A stretch of DNA of 64,000 nucleotides, taken from contig DASYDW010000135.1 in assembly GCA_036499395.1 (NCBI GenBank), positions 1-64,000 of the forward strand, written 5' to 3'. Of the stretch, positions 9,177 to 18,089 are shown one piece after another. A program made the translations under genes and the position numbers. Source of the stretch: Pirellulales bacterium. GTDB taxonomy: Bacteria > Planctomycetota > Planctomycetia > Pirellulales > JACPPG01. The notes below the pieces were generated by a model. The model made no database searches. It saw only the letters and a program-made list of their open reading frames with translations, and was not told the origin of the DNA. The first letter of the stretch is position 1; each line of letters opens with the position of its first letter.

Positions 9177-10151
9177 TTAGTAGTTCGGCGTGGGGGCGCG
9201 GAACTTCTGGATATCGATCGAGCGGAACCAGGCGATCGTCTTGGTCAGCCCCTCGCGGAGCGGAATCTTCGGTTCCCAGCTGAGGTGCTTTTTCGCCAGC
9301 GTAATATCGGGCTTGCGCTGCGTGGGATCGTCGGCCGGCAGCGGTCGATAAACCAGCTTCGACTTCGCGCCGGTTAGCTCGATCACCAGTTCCGCCAGTT
9401 GCTTGATCGTGAACTCGCCGGGGTTGCCCAGGTTCACGGGGCCCAGGAAGTCGTCCGAGTTGTTCATCATCCGCAGGATGCCTTCGATCAGATCGTCGCG
9501 ATAGCAGAAGCTGCGGGTCTGATCTCCTTCGCCGAAGATCGTGATGTCCTCGCCGGCCAGCGCCTGGCGGACAAAGTTCGACACCACACGGCCGTCGAAC
9601 GGGTGCATGCCGGGGCCATAGGTGTTGAAGATGCGGACCATGCGGATCTGCACCTTGTTCATCCGGTGATAGTCCATGAACAACGTCTCGGCCGCCCGCT
9701 TTCCTTCGTCGTAGCAAGCGCGCGGGCCGATCGGGTTGACGTTGCCGCGGTAGCTCTCGGGCTGCGGATGGACATCCGGGTCGCCGTACACTTCGCTGGT
9801 CGAGGCTTGCAGGATTTTCGCCCGGCAGCGCTTAGCCATGCCCAGCATGTTGATGGCGCCCATCACGGACGTTTTCATCGTCTTGATGGGGTTGTATTGA
9901 TAGTGTCCTGGCGCGGCGGGGCAGGCCAGGTTGAAGATTTCATCGACGTCCAGAAACAGCGGATGAATGATGTCGTGCCGCACGAGCTCGAAGTTCGGCC
10001 GCGGCAGCAGGTGCGTGACGTTCGTCTTCTGACTGGTGAAGAAATTGTCGACGCAAATGACGTCATGCCCTTGGTCGACCAGCCTTTCACACAGATGGCT
10101 GCCGAGAAAACCTGCGCCGCCGGTTACCAGAATCCGCTTGATCGTCGACAC
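9177..10151 (-). CDS. uxs: UDP-glucuronate decarboxylase (UDP-xylose synthase)
   Basis: A 324-residue extended short-chain dehydrogenase that should convert UDP-glucuronate to UDP-xylose with bound NAD+. It shows the Rossmann motif [10 protein letters not shown] (10-19), the STSEVYGDP segment with catalytic T118, and Y147-x-x-x-K151. The [17 protein letters not shown] stretch and the [15 protein letters not shown] stretch are characteristic of bacterial UXS and distinguish it from dTDP-glucose dehydratases. It is on the opposite strand to the UDP-GlcNAc-type dehydrogenase, and no obvious UDP-glucose dehydrogenase to supply UDP-glucuronate is in the window. It diverges from the ABC transporter gene across a 320-base gap. 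UDP-xylose would go into surface glycans. Confidence 0.9.
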   Translation of the reverse strand: MSTIKRILVTGGAGFLGSHLCERLVDQGHDVICVDNFFTSQKTNVTHLLPRPNFELVRHDIIHPLFLDVDEIFNLACPAAPGHYQYNPIKTMKTSVMGAINMLGMAKRCRAKILQASTSEVYGDPDVHPQPESYRGNVNPIGPRACYDEGKRAAETLFMDYHRMNKVQIRMVRIFNTYGPGMHPFDGRVVSNFVRQALAGEDITIFGEGDQTRSFCYRDDLIEGILRMMNNSDDFLGPVNLGNPGEFTIKQLAELVIELTGAKSKLVYRPLPADDPTQRKPDITLAKKHLSWEPKIPLREGLTKTIAWFRSIDIQKFRAPTPNY

Positions 10152-10473
10152 GATGATAGTTTCCTGAAGTCTGTGTGTTCACGGCTCTCTGCTGATGCCG
10201 CCGCAGTATAGCGAGGCACCACCGTTCTCGCCGAGAGGGCGATCTCGGGTAATATAGAACACGGCAGGGGCCCGGCTCGCGGATTTAGCCGGCCTTTCGC
10301 CCGGCACGCTCGACCGGTTACAGCGATCGCGCCGAAGGCGAGTGGAGACTGGCGCTCCTGATTATTGCTGTCCGCAATGGACTGCTATATTTGCTATATC
10401 TGGTTGATAGATTTTCTTGCCGCGCGGCCGGAACGCGTTTTGGGGTGAAGCGATCGTAACATCAGCAGCGATA
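10152..10473. other. Divergent intergenic region between uxs and the ABC transporter
   Basis: No gene is seen. A TATATT at about 10385-10390 preceded by TTGCTG with a short spacer could be a promoter for the transporter, but it is weak. Upstream TTG extensions of the transporter frame from 10417 were not accepted. Confidence 0.3.
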
Positions 10474-12108
10474 ATGCCGGGTGATTCTGGAAAACGCGGC
10501 TGCTGTCGATTCTCGCGATTGCTGGTCCTGTTTCTTTCGACCCTGCTGGTCGGTATCACTTGCCAGGCATGGGCTGCGGACGATGCCGAGGCCGTTAACG
10601 CCCGTCTGCGCGAGCGGCTGGCGGACGGCGTTCTGCACTGGGGTGGTGATGCTGAAGGGGGCGCCCCGTACCAGCTTCGCGATCCCAAGGATCCGGCCCG
10701 GGTAATCGGCTTCGAAGTCGACCTGGCCGATGCCCTGGCCGAGGTTCTGACTCGCCGGCTGGGCAAGCCAATCACGGCCGAGTTCGTGCAGTATCAGTGG
10801 GAAAGCCTCGAGCTGGGATTACTGATCTCGAAAGACTTCGACTGCATTATCAGCGGATACGAAATCACGCCGGTGCGCAAGCAGGCGATGCTTTTTACGC
10901 GCCCCTATTACGTCTATGCCGAACAACTGGTCGTCCGGCATGACGACCGGCGGATTCACAATCTCGAGGATTGCCGTAACTTCGCGGTGGGCACCCTGGC
11001 CGGTAGCGCCGCCGAGCGGCTGCTCAACGAAACCGGCGTCCGCGAAGTGGTGGCCTTTGACGGACAGGTCGAGCCGTATCTGGACCTCGAACTTGGCCGA
11101 TTGGACGCGGTGCTGTTGGATTCGATCATCGCGCTCTACTACGCCAGTTCCAATGCCAAGTTGCAATACGCGGGCGAGCCGAGCCATCCGGGCGTCTATG
11201 CGATTGCCTGCCGGCCCGAGGATGCGGATTTGAGCCAGGCCCTAGACGAAGGGCTGGCCGAACTGATTCGCAACGGGCGTTTGCAGACAATCCTCAGGCG
11301 GTGGCATCTCTGGAATCGGGACCAGGCCGCGCTGGCCGAGGGGCCTAACGTCGTCGAGCATCTGCGCGGCATGGGCTTTGACGCTGACCGGCAGCCGCTC
11401 GATCCTGACGCGCCGGCGCCGGCCGATGCCGTTGATATTCACGTCATTGCGGCGTCAGCTCAGATGTGGACGCTCGACGAATATGGCCGGCAATTGGTCA
11501 AAGCCGCCGGCATGACCGTGTTTCTGACCGTCTGCAGCATGGCCACAGCCGTTGTGCTCGCGCTACCGATTTGCCTGCTGAGGCTGTACGGTCCCAAGCT
11601 GGGTCAGTGGTTTGCCCTGGGCTACGTCGAGTTTTTTCGCGGCATCCCGCTGCTACTGTTGCTGTTTGTTTTGTATTTCGGTTTGCCGCATTACGGCATA
11701 CACCTGGATGCGATCGGCACTGCGATCCTGGGTTTCGGCCTGAATTATGCCGCTTACGAGGCCGAGATTTACCGTAGCGCGATCACGTCAGTGCCGGTCG
11801 GCCAGTGGGAGGCGGGGCGGGCCCTGGGCATGACCGAGGCCACTACGTTTCGCCGCATCATCATGCCGCAGGCGCTGCAAACGGCGCTGGGCCCGATGAC
11901 GAACGACTTTGTCGCCTTGTTCAAGGATACCAGCCTGGTCAGTGTGATCGCGGTGCGCGAGCTGACGAAGGAATACATGATTCTGTCGCGATCGAGCCTG
12001 AAGTTTTTTGAGCTTGGATTGCTCACGGCGGTACTTTACTTGTGCATGTCGGTGCCGCTGGGTTACCTGTCGCGCTACCTGGAGCGGCGTTTTAAGTCGG
12101 TCCGCTAG
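10474..12108 (+). CDS. Fused amino-acid-binding protein and ABC permease
   Basis: One 544-residue chain carries both the substrate-binding and the membrane domain of a polar amino acid transporter. A signal sequence (1-34, cleavage likely after QAWA) is followed by a family 3 solute-binding domain (about 45-285). A permease domain (about 335-535) follows, with hydrophobic helices and the EAA loop EAGRALGMTEATTFRRIIMP that contacts the ATPase. The ATG at 10474 gives a proper signal peptide. Fused binding/permease chains are known from GlnP-type systems. The ATPase gene starts ten bases downstream, so the two genes supply a complete importer. The amino acid transported cannot be read from the sequence. 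Confidence 0.9.
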   Translation: MPGDSGKRGCCRFSRLLVLFLSTLLVGITCQAWAADDAEAVNARLRERLADGVLHWGGDAEGGAPYQLRDPKDPARVIGFEVDLADALAEVLTRRLGKPITAEFVQYQWESLELGLLISKDFDCIISGYEITPVRKQAMLFTRPYYVYAEQLVVRHDDRRIHNLEDCRNFAVGTLAGSAAERLLNETGVREVVAFDGQVEPYLDLELGRLDAVLLDSIIALYYASSNAKLQYAGEPSHPGVYAIACRPEDADLSQALDEGLAELIRNGRLQTILRRWHLWNRDQAALAEGPNVVEHLRGMGFDADRQPLDPDAPAPADAVDIHVIAASAQMWTLDEYGRQLVKAAGMTVFLTVCSMATAVVLALPICLLRLYGPKLGQWFALGYVEFFRGIPLLLLLFVLYFGLPHYGIHLDAIGTAILGFGLNYAAYEAEIYRSAITSVPVGQWEAGRALGMTEATTFRRIIMPQALQTALGPMTNDFVALFKDTSLVSVIAVRELTKEYMILSRSSLKFFELGLLTAVLYLCMSVPLGYLSRYLERRFKSVR

Positions 12109-12117
12109 TTTCTCTTG

Positions 12118-12882
12118 ATGAACGCATCCGTAAACCCGCTGATTTCCGTCGTCGGCCTGTCGAAACGTTTCGGCGAGCGGTCGGTGCTGGATGACGTGCA
12201 TTTATCGATCGGGCGAAACGAGACCGTGGCCGTGATCGGGCCCAGCGGCGGTGGTAAGTCCACGCTGTTGCGTTCGATCAATGCCTTGAACTATTGGGAC
12301 GCGGGAGAAATTCGCGTCGGTCCGTACACGTTGCAGGCCGAAATGGTCGCGCGACGCGACGGTTCGGCAGTGCGCCAGGTGCGCCGGCTGCTGGGGATGA
12401 TCTTCCAGGATTTTCAACTCTTTCCGCACTTTACCGCGGCCGACAACGTGGCCGAGGCGCCCCGCCAGGTGCTAAAACTTTCGCGCGAAGCAGCCCGGGC
12501 CCGGGCCGGCGAACTTTTGGAGCGAGTCGGGCTGAGCGCCCACGCGGACAATTACCCCCATCAGCTTTCCGGCGGACAGAAGCAACGCGTGGCCATCGCC
12601 CGAGCCTTGGCGATGCAGCCGCATGGGCTGTTGTGCGACGAGATCACAAGCGCGCTCGACCCGGAGCTGAAGCACGAGGTCTTGGACGTGGTGGCTGATC
12701 TAAAGCGCGACGGAATGGCTCTCTTGATGGTAACGCATGAAATCGGCTTCGCCCGGCGCGCGGCCGACCGCGTCGTGGTGCTGGCCGACGGCCGGATCAT
12801 CGAAGAAGGCCCGCCGGCCCAGGTTCTGGATTCGCCCCGTCACGAACGTACGCGGCAGTTTTTAGCGAACGTGTTGGCCTAG
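12118..12882 (+). CDS. Amino acid ABC transporter ATP-binding protein
   Basis: A 254-residue GlnQ/HisP-like ATPase energising the fused permease encoded just upstream. It has Walker A GPSGGGKST (41-49), a Q-loop glutamine (Q97), the LSGGQ signature (150-154), Walker B with catalytic E175 in LLCDE, and the H-loop H207. After Walker B the usual DEPTSALD reads DEITSALD, a mild deviation that does not touch catalytic residues. The ATG at 12118 is preferred over the TTG three bases earlier. No strong ribosome binding site is visible, so translation is probably coupled to the upstream gene. Confidence 0.93.
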   Translation: MNASVNPLISVVGLSKRFGERSVLDDVHLSIGRNETVAVIGPSGGGKSTLLRSINALNYWDAGEIRVGPYTLQAEMVARRDGSAVRQVRRLLGMIFQDFQLFPHFTAADNVAEAPRQVLKLSREAARARAGELLERVGLSAHADNYPHQLSGGQKQRVAIARALAMQPHGLLCDEITSALDPELKHEVLDVVADLKRDGMALLMVTHEIGFARRAADRVVVLADGRIIEEGPPAQVLDSPRHERTRQFLANVLA

Positions 12883-13134
12883 CGGCCGGCGTGGCGGCGA
12901 CCGACAAACGTTCGACGTTTCCAGACAGCCTGTCGGGGCGCCTCGTAAGGTGCCATCGCGGCATTTTCGGTTAGAATGGCTCTTTCGAGCCGCGCCGGAC
13001 GGCCGGATTACGGACCGGCCCGGGCGTGCTAGATTTGCTGGATTGCCGCCGTCCCCCCCTCCCGTTCCGGGACAAAGGCTGCAACAGGAAACGCGCACCA
13101 GGCTCCGGCGGATTTCTCACGAGGACGACTTGGA

Positions 13135-14019
13135 ATGGCTGAAGAGATGACTCGCGAGAGCGTGGGCGTCGGCGAACACCAGGAGTGGAACCGCATCTGG
13201 GAAGGGCTGACCGACGACGAGCAGATTCAGTATCGCCGGACTGCGCCCGTCACATACCGCCAGCTCTATCAGCGTTGCTATTTCGAGGACCTCTGGTCGT
13301 TGCTGGGGAGGAAGCGCGACGCCAGATGCCTGGAGATCGGCGCCGGCCGCGGTACGACCAGCATGTATCTGACGGCCGAGGGGTGCGACGTCACGATGCT
13401 CGATCTGGCGCCGCAATCCTTTGTCCAGGCGGAGCGAAACTTTCGCCGCGAGAAGTTGACAGTGCCGACGTTCGTGGCGGCCGACGCCACGAAAACTGGA
13501 TTGCCGTCCGACTCGTACGATTGCATCTACAGCATCGGGCTGTTGGAGCACTTCGACGATCCACGTCCACTGCTCACCGAGACATTGCGTTTGCTGCGCC
13601 CCGGAGGGCTGGCGTTTCACGTGGTGGTACCGACAGTTTCCGAAAGTCGGATGTGGTTGAGCTATGCCCTCACCGCTCCTTGGAAGTTGCCGCCGCGCCG
13701 GTTGAAGGATTGGGTCAATCGCGTGCTGGGCCGAAAGACCAAGGGAAGCACGGATATCATGACCCGCACCGAACATGACGTCGCCGACTACGTGACGTGG
13801 CTGGCCGACTTCCCGGCAACGGATGTGATCTGTATTCCGTACAACTCGTATCATCCGGCGGTCAGTAGTCGAGCGATCGAGCGCCACTGGGCGTTACCAC
13901 TTTATCGGGCACACCGTGCAGTAAAACGCCTGATCGGCCGGCCCCCTTGGACACGCACCACCAGCAGCCTGGCAATGTGCGTATTGGTTTCTTTTCGGAA
14001 GGCCGGTCCCTCGACCTGA
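13135..14019 (+). CDS. Class I SAM-dependent methyltransferase
   Basis: A 294-residue protein with a Rossmann methyltransferase core. Motif I is LEIGAGRGT (66-74), the acidic residue after strand 2 is D90, and the post-I and later motifs include ADATKTGLPSDSYDCIYSIGLLEH and LRLLRPGGLAFHVVVP, typical of the Methyltransf_11/25 group. The C-terminal 100 residues are basic and have no recognised domain. The substrate is unknown. Its TGA is followed immediately by a possible GTG start of the lipoprotein gene, so the two are probably co-transcribed and may be functionally linked. Confidence 0.85.
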   Translation: MAEEMTRESVGVGEHQEWNRIWEGLTDDEQIQYRRTAPVTYRQLYQRCYFEDLWSLLGRKRDARCLEIGAGRGTTSMYLTAEGCDVTMLDLAPQSFVQAERNFRREKLTVPTFVAADATKTGLPSDSYDCIYSIGLLEHFDDPRPLLTETLRLLRPGGLAFHVVVPTVSESRMWLSYALTAPWKLPPRRLKDWVNRVLGRKTKGSTDIMTRTEHDVADYVTWLADFPATDVICIPYNSYHPAVSSRAIERHWALPLYRAHRAVKRLIGRPPWTRTTSSLAMCVLVSFRKAGPST

Positions 14020-14052
14020 GTGCCGCTCGTCTGTCGCAAACTGTTTGGCGCC

Positions 14053-15576
14053 ATGCTATCTCGTTTTGCGTTCCCGAAAGTCAGTCCGCGGCAAACCGCC
14101 GCAAGTCGTTGCCTTGTCGTGCTGGCCGTTCTCCTGGTGCCGTTTGTCGGGTGCGCACCGCAGCAAAAGTCCGAAACGCCGGCCGCGCGTCCTTTGGCCG
14201 GCGTGGAACTCAACTTATTGATCGTCGACGACGAAGCCCTCGCCCGATCGGTGACGCTGCTGCATGGCCAGTGGGAAGAGGAGACGGGCAGCAAGTTGCA
14301 CGTCACCCAAATCTCCGAGCCTGACCTCGCACAGCAGTCGGCCAACGGAAAGCTGGCAGGCGACGCGGTCATTTACGCCCCGCGGTTACTGGGCACCCTG
14401 GCCACGGCGGGCGCGATTCAACCCATCGCGGCATCGTCGCTGCAAGACCCAGAACTGGATTGGGCGGATGTCTTTGAACTCATCAAGACGCGCGAAGTGA
14501 CCTGGGGCATCGACGTCGATGCCATTCCTCTCGGTTCGCCGGTGTTGCTGTGCTGCTATCGCGAGGATCTCTTGCGCGAGAGCGGATTGAAGCCGCCGCG
14601 CACCTGGCAAGAGTATCAGGAAGTCGCCGCGAAGATGGCCGTGCCCTCCGGTCGTCCTGCCACTGAAAATGCCGATGGTGGCACGGCTGACGGTGAGAAA
14701 AGTGGGAACTGGTCGGGAACCATCGAGCCGCTGTCGCGCGGCTGGGCGGGGCTGACGTTGCTGGCCCGGGCGGCCGCGTATGCCCGACATGCGAATCATT
14801 ATTCGACGCTGTTCAATATGCAGACGATGGAGCCGCTCGTGGCTTCGCCTCCCTTCGTCCGCGCGCTCGAAGAACTGCGGGCGGCGAACCGGCTTTCCAG
14901 CGGCGCCTCGCAGAAGGCCAGCCCCACCGACGCGTGGCAGGCGCTTATCACGAATCGAACCGGCATGGCGCTTTGCTGGCCGAACACCGCGGCGCCGGCG
15001 AGTGGTGGCAACGAGCCCGAGCGATCCGCCGACGTTCTCGAAATCGGCTGCGTCGAGATCCCCGGTGCGGTGGACGTGTACAACGCCAGTTCCACGGCCT
15101 GGGAACGCCGGGCCGGCGGCGCCGCGAGGGTGCCGGTGCTGGGAATGGCCGGCCGGATGGGTTCGATCCTGAAGAATTCGAAGTACCCACAGGCGGCGTT
15201 CAAACTGTTGGCCTGGTTAGCGAGTCACAAGTGGAACGAGCGTGCCGTCGCCAGCAGCGCCGGCACGGCACCATTTCGCACTTCGCAGGCCGCTTCGCCC
15301 GAGGCCTGGTCGCGCGGTTTACGTGTGGGCGAGGCGAAGCAATACGGCGCTGCCGTGGCCGCGACTCTTTCGTCGCCAGACTGCCTGGTGGTGCCGCGTA
15401 TCCCCGGCGCCGCACGTTATCTGCAGGCTTTGGATGACGCGGTTCAGCTCGCGCTCGAAGAGCAGGCGTCGCCTGACGAGGCGCTGCGGTCGGCGGCCGA
15501 ACAATTTCGCGCGATCACCGCCGAACTTGGTCTCGAACGCCAGCGGGATGCCTATCAGCGTTCGCTGGGCTTGTGA
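14053..15576 (+). CDS. Extracellular solute-binding lipoprotein without a partner transporter
   Basis: A 507-residue protein from the ATG at 14053, with a lipoprotein signal peptide and lipobox VPFVGC (C34). A GTG at 14020 directly abutting the previous stop would only lengthen the signal region. The mature part resembles family 1 sugar-binding proteins of ABC importers: IPLGSPVLLCCYREDLLRE and LKPPRTWQEYQEVA are typical of the first lobe, and a late GMAGRMGSILKNSKYPQAA-like segment of the second. No sugar-type permease or ATPase gene is nearby; the adjacent transporter belongs to the polar amino acid class and already has its own binding domain. It may therefore serve a distant transporter or act as a sensor. 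An insertion of low-complexity residues (about 205-225) is unusual. Confidence 0.78.
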   Translation: MLSRFAFPKVSPRQTAASRCLVVLAVLLVPFVGCAPQQKSETPAARPLAGVELNLLIVDDEALARSVTLLHGQWEEETGSKLHVTQISEPDLAQQSANGKLAGDAVIYAPRLLGTLATAGAIQPIAASSLQDPELDWADVFELIKTREVTWGIDVDAIPLGSPVLLCCYREDLLRESGLKPPRTWQEYQEVAAKMAVPSGRPATENADGGTADGEKSGNWSGTIEPLSRGWAGLTLLARAAAYARHANHYSTLFNMQTMEPLVASPPFVRALEELRAANRLSSGASQKASPTDAWQALITNRTGMALCWPNTAAPASGGNEPERSADVLEIGCVEIPGAVDVYNASSTAWERRAGGAARVPVLGMAGRMGSILKNSKYPQAAFKLLAWLASHKWNERAVASSAGTAPFRTSQAASPEAWSRGLRVGEAKQYGAAVAATLSSPDCLVVPRIPGAARYLQALDDAVQLALEEQASPDEALRSAAEQFRAITAELGLERQRDAYQRSLGL

Positions 15577-15669
15577 GATTGGATTAACTGCGTAGCAGGC
15601 TTTCTGCCGGGCCGCGTTGCCGCCCCCTCCTAGCCATGCCGTGCGTCGATCGGTAGGCTGACAGTCCTT

Positions 15670-16458
15670 ATGAATCAACATTTTGCCGACCGATTGGAAG
15701 TAGCCCGCCGGATCGCTCGCGAGGCGGGCGATATCACGCTGCGTTACTTCGGCCAAGATAATTTTCAGGTCGAGTGGAAGCCCGACGCCTCGCCCGTGAC
15801 GGTGGCCGATCGCGAGGCGGAAAAGCATCTGCGCCTGCGGATTGCTGAGGCTTTCCCGCAAGACGCCATCCTGGGTGAAGAGCTGGGTGAGCAGCCCGGG
15901 TCATCTGGGTTTCGATGGATTCTGGATCCCATCGACGGCACGAAATCGTTTATCTACGGCGTGCCGCTGTATGGCACGTTGATCGGCGTCGAATTCGAAG
16001 AGCGCAGCGTCGTCGGGGTGATTCACATTCCCGGCCTGGACGAGACGGTTTATGCCGCGTCCGGCGGGGGAGCCTGGTTTTGTCGCGGCGCAGCTTCGCC
16101 TCGGCGAACGCACGTTTCGAAAACCAAATCGCTGGGCGAAGGGCTGTTCTGCACGTCGGACGTCAAAGGTTTCGGCGAGCGCGGTTCTGCGCCCGCGTAC
16201 GAACGCTTGCAAGCCGCTGCGAGATTCTGCCGAACCTGGGGCGATTGCTACGGCTACCTATTGATCGCGACCGGCCGGGCCGATCTGATGGTCGACCCGC
16301 GGATGCACATCTGGGATTGCGCCGCATTGCAGCCAGTTATCGAAGAGGCCGGCGGCACGTTCACGGACTGGAACGGCAAAGCCACGATCTATGGCTTCGA
16401 AGGCGTCGCGACCAATGGACTCGTGCTGGAAGAAACGCTGGCGCTATTGCGCGAGTAA
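15670..16458 (+). CDS. hisN: Inositol-monophosphatase-family phosphatase, HisN-like
   Basis: A 262-residue Mg2+- or Li+-sensitive-type phosphatase. Metal ligands are visible as E70-E71 in ILGEELGE, the D86-P-I-D89-G-T91 motif in WILDPIDGTKSF, and W215-D216-C-A-A near the C-terminus. The GTKSFIYGVPLYGTLI pattern is the one seen in HisN-type histidinol-phosphate phosphatases rather than SuhB or CysQ, so the last dephosphorylation in histidine synthesis is the most likely role. It lies 93 bases downstream of the lipoprotein gene with no obvious link to it. Family assignment is firm; substrate is moderately supported. Confidence 0.85.
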   Translation: MNQHFADRLEVARRIAREAGDITLRYFGQDNFQVEWKPDASPVTVADREAEKHLRLRIAEAFPQDAILGEELGEQPGSSGFRWILDPIDGTKSFIYGVPLYGTLIGVEFEERSVVGVIHIPGLDETVYAASGGGAWFCRGAASPRRTHVSKTKSLGEGLFCTSDVKGFGERGSAPAYERLQAAARFCRTWGDCYGYLLIATGRADLMVDPRMHIWDCAALQPVIEEAGGTFTDWNGKATIYGFEGVATNGLVLEETLALLRE

Positions 16459-16539
16459 GCTTGCTTCAGACGGTTGGCGCCGGTCGACTGCTGTTGCTCG
16501 ACACGCGAGCCCAGTCGAAGCAGGAAACCTACGACGCAA

Positions 16540-17895
16540 TTATTTCTTGAGCGCCGCGGTGACCGCGGCGTTTAGCTCTTTGAGCCCTTCTTGCCGGTCG
16601 ACTTCATAGTGGCCGACGTGATAGTGCGCGATACGGCCATCGCGCCCCACGACGAGGACCAGCGGCAACGTCGCGCCGATCAGACGTGGGTCGCCCACGG
16701 CCTTGATCCCTTCGCCGCTATCAAGGACGAGCGGATAGGTCAGGTTCATGAACGATCGCAATTTGCGAATGCCGGCCACGACCGTGCGGCGCTCGTTTTG
16801 ATCGTTCAAGCGAGCATCGACCGCGACGCCGTAAACTTTGACTCCCTCTTCTTTACGCTTCTGATAGAGAAACTCCAGGTAGCCGACCTGTCCGTACGGT
16901 TCCTTCAGCGGCTGGTCGCGGTATTCCCAGAAATGCAGCACCGTGACCCGACCCTCCAGATCCGAGGGCGCGAGTGCCCCGCCGGAAAGGCCCGCCAACG
17001 TCATTGCAGGCAAAGGCTGTCCTTGGAATTTCGCCACGAGATCAGCAACTTCGTCGGCACGACCCCCTTGAAGTTTCGCATCCCGGCTGGCCGCGGCGGC
17101 GAGCCTGGCTAGCGGACCGCCGGCGGCTTGCTTTTCCAGGTCTGGCCCGGCTGCCGCCAGGATCGCGATTTGCTCGGGATTCCATTCCGCGTCCGTCGAC
17201 TGGGGCGGGCGGTGCAATTTTCCCAACAGCGCGAGCATGCTGTCGAATGTCGCACGTGTTGCGGCGGTTTCCTCAGCGGTCTGCCGATCGATGCCGGCGA
17301 GGGTCATCTCGAGTGTGTATTCGGTTCCCTTGTTCATGAAGACACGATCGGTCGTCGATACCAGCATGGGCACGGCTTTATCGACCAGCATCGTTCGCTT
17401 GGCGCCGTAGGCGTTCTTGACGTGAATCTGCCAGGTCGCCCGATCGTCGAGAGTACGTTCGTCCTGCACTTCGAATTCTTCGCCGCCGGCCGACCATGTG
17501 GCGCCCTTGGCCAGCGATTTATCGAGCGCAACTTGCGGCGGCGACAGCGGCACGATGCTCTCGCCTTCGCCGTAGTCGAATAGCAGCGTGGGGCCACGCG
17601 CGGATTGCGGTCGGCCTTGCGCGTCGAGCTTCAACTGCCCGAACCGTTCGGGCCAGGGCCACGCGCCGCGACCACGCTCTTCGACCAGCCAATACAACGT
17701 GGTGCCCGAGGCATCGGTGTCGGCGACGAACCAGGAAAGCTCGAACGACTTTTGTTGCGGCGCCGGCTGGCTGTTGTCGACGACGCGCTGCGTGACTGTG
17801 CCGTGATAGTTAATTCGCTGCCCCGTCTCGAACAGCCCTGTTACGGCGCAGATAAGGAGCGGCACGGCAAGAAGCGCAGACGAGAAGGCAACCAT
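16540..17895 (-). CDS. Secreted TlpA-like thioredoxin-fold protein lacking the CxxC pair
   Basis: A 451-residue protein with an N-terminal signal sequence or anchor (about 1-25), a roughly 260-residue beta-rich region of unknown function, and a C-terminal thioredoxin-like domain (about 290-451). In the place where TlpA proteins read F-W-A-x-W-C-x-P-C, this protein reads HFWEYRDQPLKEP, so both redox cysteines are gone. The cis-proline segment (ATLPLVLVVGRDG) and the following strand are retained. It therefore cannot be a disulfide reductase of the usual kind and is more likely a binding or structural module. It converges with hisN and is followed upstream by the phosphofructokinase gene on the same strand. 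Confidence 0.8.
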   Translation of the reverse strand: MVAFSSALLAVPLLICAVTGLFETGQRINYHGTVTQRVVDNSQPAPQQKSFELSWFVADTDASGTTLYWLVEERGRGAWPWPERFGQLKLDAQGRPQSARGPTLLFDYGEGESIVPLSPPQVALDKSLAKGATWSAGGEEFEVQDERTLDDRATWQIHVKNAYGAKRTMLVDKAVPMLVSTTDRVFMNKGTEYTLEMTLAGIDRQTAEETAATRATFDSMLALLGKLHRPPQSTDAEWNPEQIAILAAAGPDLEKQAAGGPLARLAAAASRDAKLQGGRADEVADLVAKFQGQPLPAMTLAGLSGGALAPSDLEGRVTVLHFWEYRDQPLKEPYGQVGYLEFLYQKRKEEGVKVYGVAVDARLNDQNERRTVVAGIRKLRSFMNLTYPLVLDSGEGIKAVGDPRLIGATLPLVLVVGRDGRIAHYHVGHYEVDRQEGLKELNAAVTAALKK

Positions 17896-18089
17896 CGATC
17901 AGCTCGTGTTCCGAGATAATGCGAAACGGGGAAGCAAAACCGGCTCCCCGGCCGCGACGACAACCGCTCGATTGTACGCAGCCAGGCAAGCCGCGGGAAT
18001 CAATGCTACCGCGTCCATGGCACAATCGTCTTGCGTCGCGCTTCCCCGGCGCAGGCCAGCCGCATACTAGGCCAGCCATCGACGAGTGC

